Positions 35,752 through 44,996 of a stretch of DNA of 64,000 nt are shown here, in pieces; position 1 is the first letter of the stretch, and the number at the start of each line of letters is the position of its first letter. Below the pieces are notes generated by a model. It saw only the letters and a program-made list of their open reading frames with translations, was not told where the DNA came from and searched no databases. The stretch spans positions 1-64,000 of the forward strand of contig FMTN01000006.1 in assembly GCA_900100095.1 (NCBI GenBank), written 5' to 3'. The DNA comes from Lachnospiraceae bacterium C10. GTDB taxonomy: Bacteria > Bacillota > Clostridia > Lachnospirales > Lachnospiraceae. The position numbers and the translations under genes were made by a program.

Positions 35752-37337
35752 TTCGAATTGATAATTTAAAAACAGATCCTAAAAAAGATCTGATGGCTGA
35801 GTTGTATAAAAGAGTGGCAAAACATCTCCGGGTAGGGAAAGAGGAGATTCTGTCCCTTAAAATTTTAAAGCGTTCGATCGACGCGAGAAAAAAGCCTGCG
35901 GTTTTTTATATTTCTTCGGTTGCGGTGGAGATTGCCAATGAGGAGAGATTTTTACAGAACAAAAAAATAAAAGGAATCTCCCTGTATCAGGAAAAAATAT
36001 ACCGCCTTGCATCTGAAATCGTCTCACCCGTTCGGCCGATTGTTGTCGGACTTGGCCCGGCGGGACTGTTTTCGGCTTACCTTCTTGCGCTGGCCGGACT
36101 TCGTCCTATTGTATTGGAACGGGGAAAAAAGGCGACGGAGCGTTATAAGGATGTACAAGCCTTTTTCGACACAGGTGTTTTGGATCCTTCGTCCAATGTA
36201 CAGTTTGGAGAGGGTGGTGCAGGAACTTTTTCGGATGGTAAACTGCAGACCGGAGTAAAGGACAAGAATGGACGGAATCGGTTCGTTCTTAAGACCTTCG
36301 TAGAATTCGGTGCTCCGGAGGAGATTCTCTGGCAGGCGAAGCCGCACATTGGAACCGACCGGCTGATTCAGGTGGTTTCCAATATGCGGGAGAGGATCTG
36401 CGAACTTGGCGGAGAGGTACATTTTAATACACAGATGACATCTCTTCTGATTCGTGAGGAGAAAATATGTGGCGTTCGCGGCATCTGCCGGGGCGTTGAG
36501 CGGGAATTTTTGTCCCCGCATGTGATTTTGGCCATCGGGCACTCGGCACGGGATACCTTTGAACGCCTGTATGAGCAGAAGATACCGATGAAGGCGAAGG
36601 AGTTCGCGGTAGGCTTTCGAATTGAACATCCGCAGGAAATGCTGGATCGGGTTCAGTATGGAGAAGTATATGCGGGAATTTTACCGGTGTCTTCCTATAA
36701 GCTGGTAGGGCATCCTTCCGAGGACCGGGGTGTGTATTCCTTTTGTATGTGCCCGGGAGGCTATGTGGTGAATGCATCTTCTGAGGAAGGACATCTGGCT
36801 GTGAACGGTATGAGTAATTACGGCCGCGAATCCGGAAATGCCAATTCCGCCATTGTCGTTTCCGTAGGAGCCGGAGAATATGATTTAAACGATCCTCTTG
36901 GAGCATTAAAGTATCAAAGAAAGATTGAAAAAGCTGCCTATGAGGCCGGAGGCGGCAGGATTCCACAGCAGCTGTACGGGGATTATATTGCAAAAAGAAC
37001 AAGCACTTCCTATGGTGCCTTTTCCTCCTGTCATAAGGGAAAGACAACCTTTGCGGACTTAAATCCGATTTTCTCACAGGAGATTCGGGAGGCTTTTCTT
37101 GGTGCCATGGATCTTTTTGAAAAAAAGATTCCGGGTTACAGCAGGGAAGATGCGATTCTTTCCGGAGTTGAGAGCAGAACCTCCTCACCGGTTCGTATCC
37201 CGAGGGGAGAGGACTTCATGTGTGAGATAAAAGGACTGTATCCATGCGGTGAGGGTGCCGGATATGCAGGCGGAATCACGTCGGCGGCAATGGATGGAAT
37301 AAAGGTGGCAGAAGCTTTGATCTCTGCCCTTGATTAG
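35748..37337 (+). CDS. FAD-dependent dehydrogenase, COG2509 family
   Basis: A 529-residue protein with an N-terminal ferredoxin-fold-like domain (residues 1-90) and an FAD domain starting with GLGPAG at 101-106. SSNVQFGEGGAGTFSDGKLQT, HIGTDRL, FRIEHPQ and the closing PCGEGAGYAGGITSAAMDG are conserved in this uncharacterised family, which resembles geranylgeranyl-reductase and GidA-type FAD folds. The substrate is unknown. It is translationally coupled to the preceding flavoprotein (4-base overlap) and lies 14 bases before mutS. Two different orphan flavoproteins in tandem suggest a shared task. Confidence 0.85.
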   Translation: MIRIDNLKTDPKKDLMAELYKRVAKHLRVGKEEILSLKILKRSIDARKKPAVFYISSVAVEIANEERFLQNKKIKGISLYQEKIYRLASEIVSPVRPIVVGLGPAGLFSAYLLALAGLRPIVLERGKKATERYKDVQAFFDTGVLDPSSNVQFGEGGAGTFSDGKLQTGVKDKNGRNRFVLKTFVEFGAPEEILWQAKPHIGTDRLIQVVSNMRERICELGGEVHFNTQMTSLLIREEKICGVRGICRGVEREFLSPHVILAIGHSARDTFERLYEQKIPMKAKEFAVGFRIEHPQEMLDRVQYGEVYAGILPVSSYKLVGHPSEDRGVYSFCMCPGGYVVNASSEEGHLAVNGMSNYGRESGNANSAIVVSVGAGEYDLNDPLGALKYQRKIEKAAYEAGGGRIPQQLYGDYIAKRTSTSYGAFSSCHKGKTTFADLNPIFSQEIREAFLGAMDLFEKKIPGYSREDAILSGVESRTSSPVRIPRGEDFMCEIKGLYPCGEGAGYAGGITSAAMDGIKVAEALISALD

Positions 37338-37351
37338 AAAGAGATTGTAAC

Positions 37352-40030
37352 ATGTCGGAATATACACCTATGATGAAAGAGTATCTGAAGACGAAGGAAG
37401 AATATCCGGACTGTATTCTTTTTTATCGTCTTGGAGACTTCTATGAAATGTTCTTTGAAGATGCCAAGGTGGTATCAAAAGAACTGGAACTTACATTAAC
37501 AGGGAAGAGTTGCGGCAAGGAAGAGCGTGCACCGATGTGCGGTGTTCCCTTCCATGCGGTAGACAACTATCTTTCAAGGCTTGTGGAAAAAGGATATAAG
37601 GTTGCAATCTGTGAGCAGCTTGAGGATCCGAAGCAGGCGAAAGGTCTTGTAAAGCGCGGGGTTACAAGAATTGTGACACCGGGTACCAATATTGATACAT
37701 CCTCTCTTGAAGAAGGGAAGAACAACTATATCTGCTGCATCTATGACAATGGCAGCGGAGGATACGGATTGTCCTTTGCGGATGTCAGTACCGGCGAAAA
37801 CCGGATGACAGAAGTCGATGGCTTTCAAAAACTCAAAGATGAGGTCGGTAAATACACGCCGTCTGAGATTGTAGGCAATGAGGCTTTTTCGCTGGCACAC
37901 GGGTCTTTTTTGGATGAACAAAAGGCAAAGGGGGTCTTTTGCTCCAATCTGGATACTTCCTATTTTGTTGAGGCAAACGTTCAAAAGGTATTAAAGGATC
38001 ACTTCCATGTGATGAGCCTTGAAGCCCTGGGTCTTATGGATTATAAGGATGGAACCCTGGCAGCAGGCGCGCTTTTATCCTATCTTTTAGATACACAAAA
38101 GAACGGCCTGTCCCATATGACGACCATCCGTCCCTATATCACAGGAAATTACTGCCTGATTGATTCTTCTTCTTTCCGGAATCTTGAGCTGGTTGAGACC
38201 ATGAGAGAAAAGGAAAAGAGAGGCTCTTTGATCTGGGTGCTGGATAAGACCAAGACAGCTATGGGAGCAAGAATGCTGCGTTCTATGATGGAGCGGCCGT
38301 TGATCAACATCGACAGGATCAATGCACGTTTGGATGCAGTGGAAGAATTGTCAAACCATATGATGGACCGGGAAGAGTTAAGGGAATACTTAACGCTTGT
38401 GTATGACTTAGAGCGCCTTTTAATGAGGATCAGCTATGGCAGTGCAAATCCAAGAGATCTGCTGGCGTTTCGAACATCACTTTCCGCTCTGCCTGCAATC
38501 CGCACCTTGCTGTTGTCATTTTCATCTTCTCTGATGCAGGAGCTGGCTAAGGAGCTGGATCCGATGGAGGATCTGTATCAGTTGTTGATGGATGAACTTG
38601 ATGATGATCCACCGGTTTCTGTCCATGACGGTGACATCATCCGCCTTGGATTTAGCGAAGAAGTGGATATGCTGCGTAAGGCGAAGACGGAAGGGAAAAG
38701 CTGGCTGGCAGGTCTGGAGGAAAGAGAACGGGAGCGGACGGGAATTAAAACCCTTAAGGTGAAATACAACAAGGTGTTTGGATACTATCTTGAGGTTAGT
38801 AATTCCTACAAGGATATGGTGCCGGAGGATTACATCCGAAAGCAGACTTTGGCCAATGCGGAACGCTTTTACACACCGGAATTGAAAGAACTGGAGAATA
38901 CGATTTTAGGTTCGGAGGATAAATTAAATCATCTCGAGAATGTTATGTTTACGGAACTGGTTCGTCTTCTTTCCGACAATGTTTCCAGAATCCAGAAAAC
39001 AGCGAAGGCCATTGCAGCCTGTGATGTTTTATGTAGTCTGTCCTATGTGGCACAGAAGCAGGGGTACGTCCGTCCTGTTATGAATACAGAGGGAAGAATT
39101 CACATTGAAGAGGGACGGCATCCGGTGGTTGAGATGATGATTCCAAGTGGAAGTTTTGTATCCAATGACACGGTGCTGGATGATTTGGACAATCGTATCG
39201 CCATTATCACAGGACCGAATATGGCAGGTAAGAGTACCTACATGAGACAGACCGCTCTGATTGTACTCATGGCTCAGATCGGAAGCTTTGTTCCTGCCGG
39301 CCGTGCAGAGATCGGTATTGTGGATCGTATCTTTACAAGAGTCGGAGCGTCGGATGATCTGGCATCCGGACAGTCAACCTTTATGGTGGAGATGAATGAG
39401 GTTGCAAACATCTTAAAGAATGCGACTTCAAAGAGTCTGATTATTCTCGATGAGATCGGACGTGGAACAAGTACCTTTGACGGACTTTCGATTGCCTGGG
39501 CGGTGGTGGAGCATATTGCGGATGCTTCCATTCTTGGGGCAAAGACGTTGTTTGCCACACATTATCACGAATTGACAGAGCTGGAAGGCCGACTTGCCGG
39601 AGTTCATAACTACTGTATTGCAGTCAAGGAAAATGGAGACGACATTGTATTTTTGCGTAAGATCATTACAGGAGGAGCGGACCGAAGCTACGGTATTGAG
39701 GTGGCAAGACTGGCCGGAGTACCACAGAGTGTCATTGACCGTTCCAAAGAAATTGCTGAAAGGCTTTCAGATGATGATATAAGAAACCGCATGCGTGACC
39801 TTTCCGGTGATACGGAGGAGAAGCCGGTAAAAGCAAAGCCGAAAAAGAAAGAAAAGAAAAACGATCAGATCGAAGGGCAGATGTCCTTATTTGACTCTTT
39901 TGGTACAATAGATACGCAAAAAGAAGAACTGTTGCAGTCCATTGCAGACCTGGACTTGAATCATATGTCACCAATGGATGCAATGAACCGTCTTTATGAG
40001 TTACAGGGAAAGGTAAGAGAACTGGAATGA
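37352..40030 (+). CDS. mutS: DNA mismatch repair protein MutS
   Basis: It recognises mismatches and small loops after replication. The mismatch-probing Phe-x-Glu motif is F30-Y-E32 in GDFYEMF. Core lever and clamp domains fill the middle, and the ABC ATPase has Walker A GPNMAGKS at 621-628 and the DEIGRGTSTFDG segment. The helix-turn-helix dimer region and a MutL/beta-clamp tail (EGQMSLF) close the protein. At 892 residues it is a normal MutS1. The stop overlaps the mutL start as ATGA, so the two are translated together. Confidence 0.98.
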   Translation: MSEYTPMMKEYLKTKEEYPDCILFYRLGDFYEMFFEDAKVVSKELELTLTGKSCGKEERAPMCGVPFHAVDNYLSRLVEKGYKVAICEQLEDPKQAKGLVKRGVTRIVTPGTNIDTSSLEEGKNNYICCIYDNGSGGYGLSFADVSTGENRMTEVDGFQKLKDEVGKYTPSEIVGNEAFSLAHGSFLDEQKAKGVFCSNLDTSYFVEANVQKVLKDHFHVMSLEALGLMDYKDGTLAAGALLSYLLDTQKNGLSHMTTIRPYITGNYCLIDSSSFRNLELVETMREKEKRGSLIWVLDKTKTAMGARMLRSMMERPLINIDRINARLDAVEELSNHMMDREELREYLTLVYDLERLLMRISYGSANPRDLLAFRTSLSALPAIRTLLLSFSSSLMQELAKELDPMEDLYQLLMDELDDDPPVSVHDGDIIRLGFSEEVDMLRKAKTEGKSWLAGLEERERERTGIKTLKVKYNKVFGYYLEVSNSYKDMVPEDYIRKQTLANAERFYTPELKELENTILGSEDKLNHLENVMFTELVRLLSDNVSRIQKTAKAIAACDVLCSLSYVAQKQGYVRPVMNTEGRIHIEEGRHPVVEMMIPSGSFVSNDTVLDDLDNRIAIITGPNMAGKSTYMRQTALIVLMAQIGSFVPAGRAEIGIVDRIFTRVGASDDLASGQSTFMVEMNEVANILKNATSKSLIILDEIGRGTSTFDGLSIAWAVVEHIADASILGAKTLFATHYHELTELEGRLAGVHNYCIAVKENGDDIVFLRKIITGGADRSYGIEVARLAGVPQSVIDRSKEIAERLSDDDIRNRMRDLSGDTEEKPVKAKPKKKEKKNDQIEGQMSLFDSFGTIDTQKEELLQSIADLDLNHMSPMDAMNRLYELQGKVRELE

Positions 40031-41922
40031 GAAATGCCATATTACCACTGAAACAGGATACCATTGATCGAATTGCAGCAGGCGAAGTTGTGGAGCGGCC
40101 GGCTTCCGTTATGAAAGAGCTTGTAGAAAATGCAATTGATGCCGAGGCGAGTGCAATCTCGGTTGAAATTGAAGGCGGTGGAATCGACTTACTCCGTATT
40201 ACAGACAATGGAATCGGAATTCCATACGATGAAGTCCGGACGGCTTTTTTACGTCATACAACGAGTAAGATACGGACAGCAGAGGATCTGATGACAGTAC
40301 AGTCCCTTGGTTTTCGAGGAGAGGCATTGTCGAGTATTTCTGCGGTTGCAAGGGTGGAACTGTTTACCAAAACAGCGAATGAAATGGTAGGAACCCATTA
40401 CCAGATCGAAGGTTCAAAGGAAATTGCCCTCGAAGAGATCGGAACTCCGAACGGAACAACGTTTCTGATCCGGAGTCTGTTCTATAATACACCGGCCAGA
40501 AGGAAATTTTTAAAAAGCCCGATGACCGAGGGGAATTATATCCGCGATATATTGGAAAAGCTTGCACTTTCCCATCCTGAGATTTCCTTTAAGTTTCGGC
40601 AGAACCGGCAGGATAAATTTCAGACACCGGGAAACGGCTCATTAAAGGATACCATCTATGCTCTCTATGGCAAAGATGTGGCGACCCATTTGATTCCGGT
40701 TTCCTTTGTGCAGGGAGATCTGCAGCTGAAGGGATTCATAGGCGAAAGTGTTTTAAACCGTGGTAACAGAAGCATGGAGATTTTTTATGTAAATGGTCGT
40801 TACGTAAAAAGTTCTGTGCTTTCCAAGGCGGTAGAACAGGGTGCTGTGGGCTATGTGATGCAGCACCAGTATCCGCTTTGTATTTTGTTTCTGGACTATT
40901 TTGGACAGGAAGTGGATGTAAATGTACATCCGACGAAGCAGGATGTACGGTTTACAGATGAGCCGTATACCTTTGAGAAGGTTTCTCAGGCAATTCATGA
41001 GGCTTTTGCAGGCAGAGAGGATATCCGGGAACAGGAATTATCCCAAAAGCAGGAGAAGGCGTTTGAGCCGGTTCTGCCGGAAGAAAAGAGCGAGCCGATG
41101 CCTGAGCCTTTCCAGGCGGATCGTCTGATGGCAATGAAGGAGGCTATTGTGGCTTCGATTCATAAGGATACACCTTATGAAAGACAGTACACCTACCGGC
41201 AAAAGGATCTTGCTGTAAAAGAGGATGTGAAAGATTTCACAGAAACAGCAGTTGATGAGCCGGATGAGGATGAGCCGGTTGCTGTTGTAGAGGAACGGTA
41301 CGGAAATTATGAGCAGATGGGATTTCTTTCGGAGGAATCCAAAAAGACACATCGTCTGATTGGACAGGTCTTTGAAACCTACTGGATGATTGAATACGGG
41401 GACAGCCTTTACATGGTGGACCAGCATGCGGCCCATGAGAAGGTTTTATACGAAAGAACCATGAAAAGACTTCGTCACCAGGAAATGACGACCCAGATGG
41501 TAAGTCCTCCGGTGGTGGTATCTCTCTCTTTGAAAGAAGAGGAGGCTTTAAAACGTCATATGGATGTTTTCACATCGTTAGGATATGAGATTGAGAACTT
41601 TGGAGGAAGAGAATATGCCTTAAAAGGCGTGCCGGGAAATCTTTTTTCGATTGATCCGAAGGCGCTTTTTACAGACATTATTTCAAACGCCGACAACTGG
41701 GCCAATGAAAAGACGAGTCAGCTAGTCCTTGAGAAAGTTGCATCGATGTCATGCAAGGCGGCAATCAAAGGAAATATGAAGATCTCGGCACAGGAGATGG
41801 AGGCATTGTTCGACGAGATGATGACATTGGATGAACCTTATCATTGTCCTCACGGAAGACCGACCATTATTTCCTTTAGCAGAACAGACCTTGATAAGAA
41901 GTTTAAGAGGATTGTAAATTGA
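40027..41922 (+). CDS. mutL: DNA mismatch repair protein MutL with endonuclease domain
   Basis: It links mismatch recognition to strand nicking. The N-terminal GHKL ATPase has ELVENAIDAEA, DNGIGI and GFRGEALSSI. After a variable linker (about 340-430) the C-terminal domain has the metal motif DQHAAHEKVLYE at D465-E476, plus SCKAAIKGN and CPHGRPT. This marks a latent endonuclease as in Bacillus, so the organism should not need MutH. The protein has 631 residues. It overlaps mutS by four bases and miaA by one (TGATG). Confidence 0.98.
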   Translation: MRNAILPLKQDTIDRIAAGEVVERPASVMKELVENAIDAEASAISVEIEGGGIDLLRITDNGIGIPYDEVRTAFLRHTTSKIRTAEDLMTVQSLGFRGEALSSISAVARVELFTKTANEMVGTHYQIEGSKEIALEEIGTPNGTTFLIRSLFYNTPARRKFLKSPMTEGNYIRDILEKLALSHPEISFKFRQNRQDKFQTPGNGSLKDTIYALYGKDVATHLIPVSFVQGDLQLKGFIGESVLNRGNRSMEIFYVNGRYVKSSVLSKAVEQGAVGYVMQHQYPLCILFLDYFGQEVDVNVHPTKQDVRFTDEPYTFEKVSQAIHEAFAGREDIREQELSQKQEKAFEPVLPEEKSEPMPEPFQADRLMAMKEAIVASIHKDTPYERQYTYRQKDLAVKEDVKDFTETAVDEPDEDEPVAVVEERYGNYEQMGFLSEESKKTHRLIGQVFETYWMIEYGDSLYMVDQHAAHEKVLYERTMKRLRHQEMTTQMVSPPVVVSLSLKEEEALKRHMDVFTSLGYEIENFGGREYALKGVPGNLFSIDPKALFTDIISNADNWANEKTSQLVLEKVASMSCKAAIKGNMKISAQEMEALFDEMMTLDEPYHCPHGRPTIISFSRTDLDKKFKRIVN

Positions 41923-42854
41923 TGGAAAAGAAACCTTTGGTCATTTTAACGGGTCCGACCGCAGTCGGTAAAACAGCCTTATCCATTGAACTGGCTAGAA
42001 AGATCAATGCTTCAATCATATCGGCGGATTCCATGCAGATCTATCGTGGTATGGATGTGGGAACGGCGAAAGTTACAAAGGAAGAGATGCAGGAAATCCG
42101 GCACTATGGCATCGATATTTTATCGCCGGATCAGGATTATGATGTAACCCGTTTTGTTAAAATGGCGAAAGAGGCAATCGAGGAAATAACATCAGAGGGA
42201 AAGATCCCGCTGGTGGTGGGAGGAACAGGCTTTTATATTCAGGCGCTCCTGTATGACATTGACTTTGAAGAGGAAAAAGAGGACAGTGCGCTTCGTCTGC
42301 AGCTTGCGGATATTGCCAGACAGAACGGAAAGGAAGCGCTTCATGAGATGCTTGCTTCGGTGGATCCAAAGAGTGCTGCGTCGATACCATGTGGCAATGT
42401 CAAGCGAATGGTTCGTGCATTGGAATACTATCACCATACCGGTGAAAAATTTTCGGAATACAATCAAAGGCAGAGTCAGAAAAAGAGTCCTTATGATTTT
42501 CACTATTTTGTACTGACGGATGACAGAGCCGCTTTGTATGAGAGAATCAATCAAAGGGTCGATTTGATGATGGAGCAGGGAATCGTAGAGGAGGCAGAAA
42601 AGCTTTTTTCTATCGATCCGGAGGAAAAACACACCGCAGCGAAGGCCATCGGATACAGAGAATTTTATCCGTACTTTCGGGGAGAGTGCACCCTTGAGGA
42701 TGTGGTTTACCGGATCAAACTGGACACCAGACATTTTGCAAAACGTCAGCTGACCTGGTTTCGGCGGGAAGAAGATGTCGAATGGTTCGATCGTAGAGAA
42801 TATAAGGATGAAGATGAGATTCTGCGCGATATGCTCCGTAGAATAAAAGAATAA
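41922..42854 (+). CDS. miaA: tRNA dimethylallyltransferase
   Basis: It adds a dimethylallyl group to A37 of tRNAs that read codons starting with U. The P-loop GPTAVGKT is at residues 11-18, and SADSMQIYRGMDVGTAK, GGTGFYIQALLYDI and the AIGYREFYPY segment are typical. The length of 310 residues is normal. ATG 41922 shares its A with the mutL stop; a TTG directly before it is less likely. mutS-mutL-miaA is a widely conserved string. No hfq follows. Confidence 0.97.
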   Translation: MEKKPLVILTGPTAVGKTALSIELARKINASIISADSMQIYRGMDVGTAKVTKEEMQEIRHYGIDILSPDQDYDVTRFVKMAKEAIEEITSEGKIPLVVGGTGFYIQALLYDIDFEEEKEDSALRLQLADIARQNGKEALHEMLASVDPKSAASIPCGNVKRMVRALEYYHHTGEKFSEYNQRQSQKKSPYDFHYFVLTDDRAALYERINQRVDLMMEQGIVEEAEKLFSIDPEEKHTAAKAIGYREFYPYFRGECTLEDVVYRIKLDTRHFAKRQLTWFRREEDVEWFDRREYKDEDEILRDMLRRIKE

Positions 42855-42871
42855 AAAGGATGGAATAAAAT

Positions 42872-44179
42872 ATGCAGACAAATCTTAAAGAGTTTTATGC
42901 AGCAGCAGGCATTTGCGAGACTGTATACGACTTCGGACGAAAGATAGAAAAAGAATTAAAGGAACGATTTGATCGTTTGGATGAGATTGCAGAATACAAC
43001 CAACTGAAAGTGCTTCGTGCCATGCAGGAGAACAAGGTCAGCGTGGAATGTATGCAGGGTACGACAGGCTATGGCTATGATGACATCGGCCGTGACACCA
43101 TGGAAAAGGTGTATGCAAGTGCTTTTCATGGTGAGGCCGCACTGGTACGTCCGCAAATTACCTGCGGAACCCATGCCCTGGCTCTTGCACTCATGAGTAA
43201 CCTTCGTCCGGGGGACGAGCTGTTAAGCCCGGTGGGCAAGCCGTATGATACCCTGGAAGAAGTGATTGGAATCCGTCCAAGCAGGGGTTCTCTTGCAGAA
43301 TACGGAATCACCTACCGCCAGGTGGATCTTCTTCCGGATTTCTCTTTTGATTATGAAGGGATCAAAAAGGCATTAAATCCAAGAACAAAGCTTGTTACCA
43401 TTCAGCGTTCCAAAGGTTATGCCATGCGCCCGACATTTTCTGTGGAGCAGATTGGAGAGCTCTGCCGCTTTATCAAGGAGCTTCGCCCGGATGTTCTTAT
43501 CATGGTCGACAACTGCTATGGAGAGTTCGTGGAAACCATCGAACCTTTGGATGTGGGAGCGGATTTTATGGTCGGTTCTCTTATTAAGAATCCGGGTGGC
43601 GGTCTGGCTCCGATCGGCGGATATATTGTAGGTAAGAAGGAATGCATTGAGAATGCGGCTTACCGCCTTACCTCACCGGGACTTGGCGCAGAGGTGGGAG
43701 CTTCCCTTGGCGTTATGCGAAGCTTCTATCAGGGCTTTTTCTTTGCGCCAACGGTTGTAAACTCTGCTGTCAAAGGCGCAATTTTTGCTGCGAACATCTA
43801 TGAAAGACTTGGTTATAAAGTGATTCCGGACAGCAAAGAAGAGCGATATGACATTATTCAGGCGGTGGAACTTCGTGAGGCAGACGCCCTTATCGCATTT
43901 TGTGAGGGAATACAGGCAGCAGCACCGGTAGACAGCTATGTTTCTCCGGAGCCTTGGGATATGCCGGGATATGATGATCAGGTGATTATGGCAGCAGGCG
44001 CCTTTGTTTCGGGAGCTTCTATTGAGCTGTCAGCTGATGGACCGCTTCGTGCACCGTATTCTGCATATTTCCAGGGTGGTCTCACCTGGTATCATGCAAA
44101 AATGGGAATTCTGATGTCTCTTCAAAAACTCGTCGATCGTGGATTTGTTACACTGCAGCAGCTCGAACAGTTGTTGTAA
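42872..44179 (+). CDS. Methionine gamma-lyase-like PLP enzyme (YnbB / aluminium-resistance family)
   Basis: A PLP-dependent enzyme of the Cys/Met metabolism superfamily, 435 residues. MVDNCYGEFVE carries the Asp that holds the cofactor ring, and the Lys in SLIKNPGGGLAPIGGY binds PLP. RPQITCGTHALALAL is the phosphate-binding region. The real substrate is unknown; Bacillus ynbB also lies close to miaA, which supports the family call. The ribosome site is AAAAGGA before ATG 42872. No terminator is visible before the radC promoter region. Confidence 0.88.
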   Translation: MQTNLKEFYAAAGICETVYDFGRKIEKELKERFDRLDEIAEYNQLKVLRAMQENKVSVECMQGTTGYGYDDIGRDTMEKVYASAFHGEAALVRPQITCGTHALALALMSNLRPGDELLSPVGKPYDTLEEVIGIRPSRGSLAEYGITYRQVDLLPDFSFDYEGIKKALNPRTKLVTIQRSKGYAMRPTFSVEQIGELCRFIKELRPDVLIMVDNCYGEFVETIEPLDVGADFMVGSLIKNPGGGLAPIGGYIVGKKECIENAAYRLTSPGLGAEVGASLGVMRSFYQGFFFAPTVVNSAVKGAIFAANIYERLGYKVIPDSKEERYDIIQAVELREADALIAFCEGIQAAAPVDSYVSPEPWDMPGYDDQVIMAAGAFVSGASIELSADGPLRAPYSAYFQGGLTWYHAKMGILMSLQKLVDRGFVTLQQLEQLL

Positions 44180-44185
44180 CGAAGA

Positions 44186-44214
44186 TTGAACTTTACCGGC
44201 ATATATGATATGTT
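44186..44214 (+). promoter_or_regulatory. Candidate promoter for the radC-mre cluster
   Basis: TTGAAC (44186-44191) and TATGTT (44209-44214) are 17 bases apart, just past the YnbB-like stop codon. The resulting leader would be about 70 nt and includes the hairpin over the radC ribosome site. Confidence 0.5.
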
Positions 44215-44242
44215 TTTAGGGTATGGGGTTTTTGCAAAGGGC

Positions 44243-44286
44243 GTTCTTTCTACGAGCCTTCGGTTGATAGAGTTGTAGAAAGGAAC
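44243..44286 (+). promoter_or_regulatory. Hairpin that can hide the radC ribosome binding site
   Basis: GTTCTTTCTAC (44243-44253) pairs with GTAGAAAGGAAC (44275-44286), with one bulged base. The second arm contains GAAAGGA, the ribosome site five to seven bases before ATG 44291. Folding would lower radC translation. The loop is about 21 bases, so opening by a protein or by temperature is conceivable but unproven. Confidence 0.55.
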
Positions 44287-44290
44287 AGGT

Positions 44291-44974
44291 ATGCCGCAAA
44301 CAAATAAAAAGATCTGGAATTGTGATTTAGATCCTGAATGCAAGGCCAGAAAATATGGGATGGAAGCCCTTACGGATGCAGAGCTTTTGGCTCTTTTGAT
44401 CCGTTGCGGAACGAAAGAAAAAAATGCACTGGAAGTGGCAAAGGAGATTTTAGGCGATCAGGAAGGCTTTTACGGACTTATGGAATCAAACCGGTCCTCC
44501 CTTACCGCGATCGATGGAATCGGACAGGCGAAGGCCAGTCTTTTACTTGCGGTCAGAACCATTGTGATTCGGGCCAGCCAGCAGAAAAGAGGACCAAGGC
44601 TTGTGATGAACAATGCTCACCGCGTTGCAGAGTTTTTCATGGAACAGCTGCGTTATCTAAAAAAAGAACAGGTGGTTTTATGCCTTTTGGATAACAAATG
44701 CCGCTACATGGGACAGGTCGTTTTGGCAGAAGGGACATGTAATACGGCAACGATTTCACCCAGAGAGGTGTATATAGAAGCGTTGATGCACAGGGCCTGT
44801 GGAATCATTCTGCTTCATAACCATCCGAGTGGAGATCCCACACCAAGCAGTGAAGATCGTACAGTTACTACCATGTGCGCTTTAGCAGGAGAGAATCTTG
44901 GTATACCACTCATGGATCATATAGTGATCGGTGATCTGACATATTTTAGTTTTAAAGAACAGGGCCTGATTTAG
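44291..44974 (+). CDS. radC: RadC family protein (JAB/MPN+ domain)
   Basis: A 227-residue member of the RadC family, with a helix-hairpin-helix region (about 65-85: LTAIDGIGQAKASLL) and a C-terminal JAMM metal site HNHPSGDPTPSSED, where H176, H178 and D189 are the expected zinc ligands. The family was once linked to DNA repair but its biochemical role is unsettled. Position before mreBCD is classic for Firmicutes. The ATG follows AAAGGAA within a hairpin arm. Confidence 0.95.
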   Translation: MPQTNKKIWNCDLDPECKARKYGMEALTDAELLALLIRCGTKEKNALEVAKEILGDQEGFYGLMESNRSSLTAIDGIGQAKASLLLAVRTIVIRASQQKRGPRLVMNNAHRVAEFFMEQLRYLKKEQVVLCLLDNKCRYMGQVVLAEGTCNTATISPREVYIEALMHRACGIILLHNHPSGDPTPSSEDRTVTTMCALAGENLGIPLMDHIVIGDLTYFSFKEQGLI

Positions 44975-44996
44975 TAATAGGCAGGGAGGAATTGAC

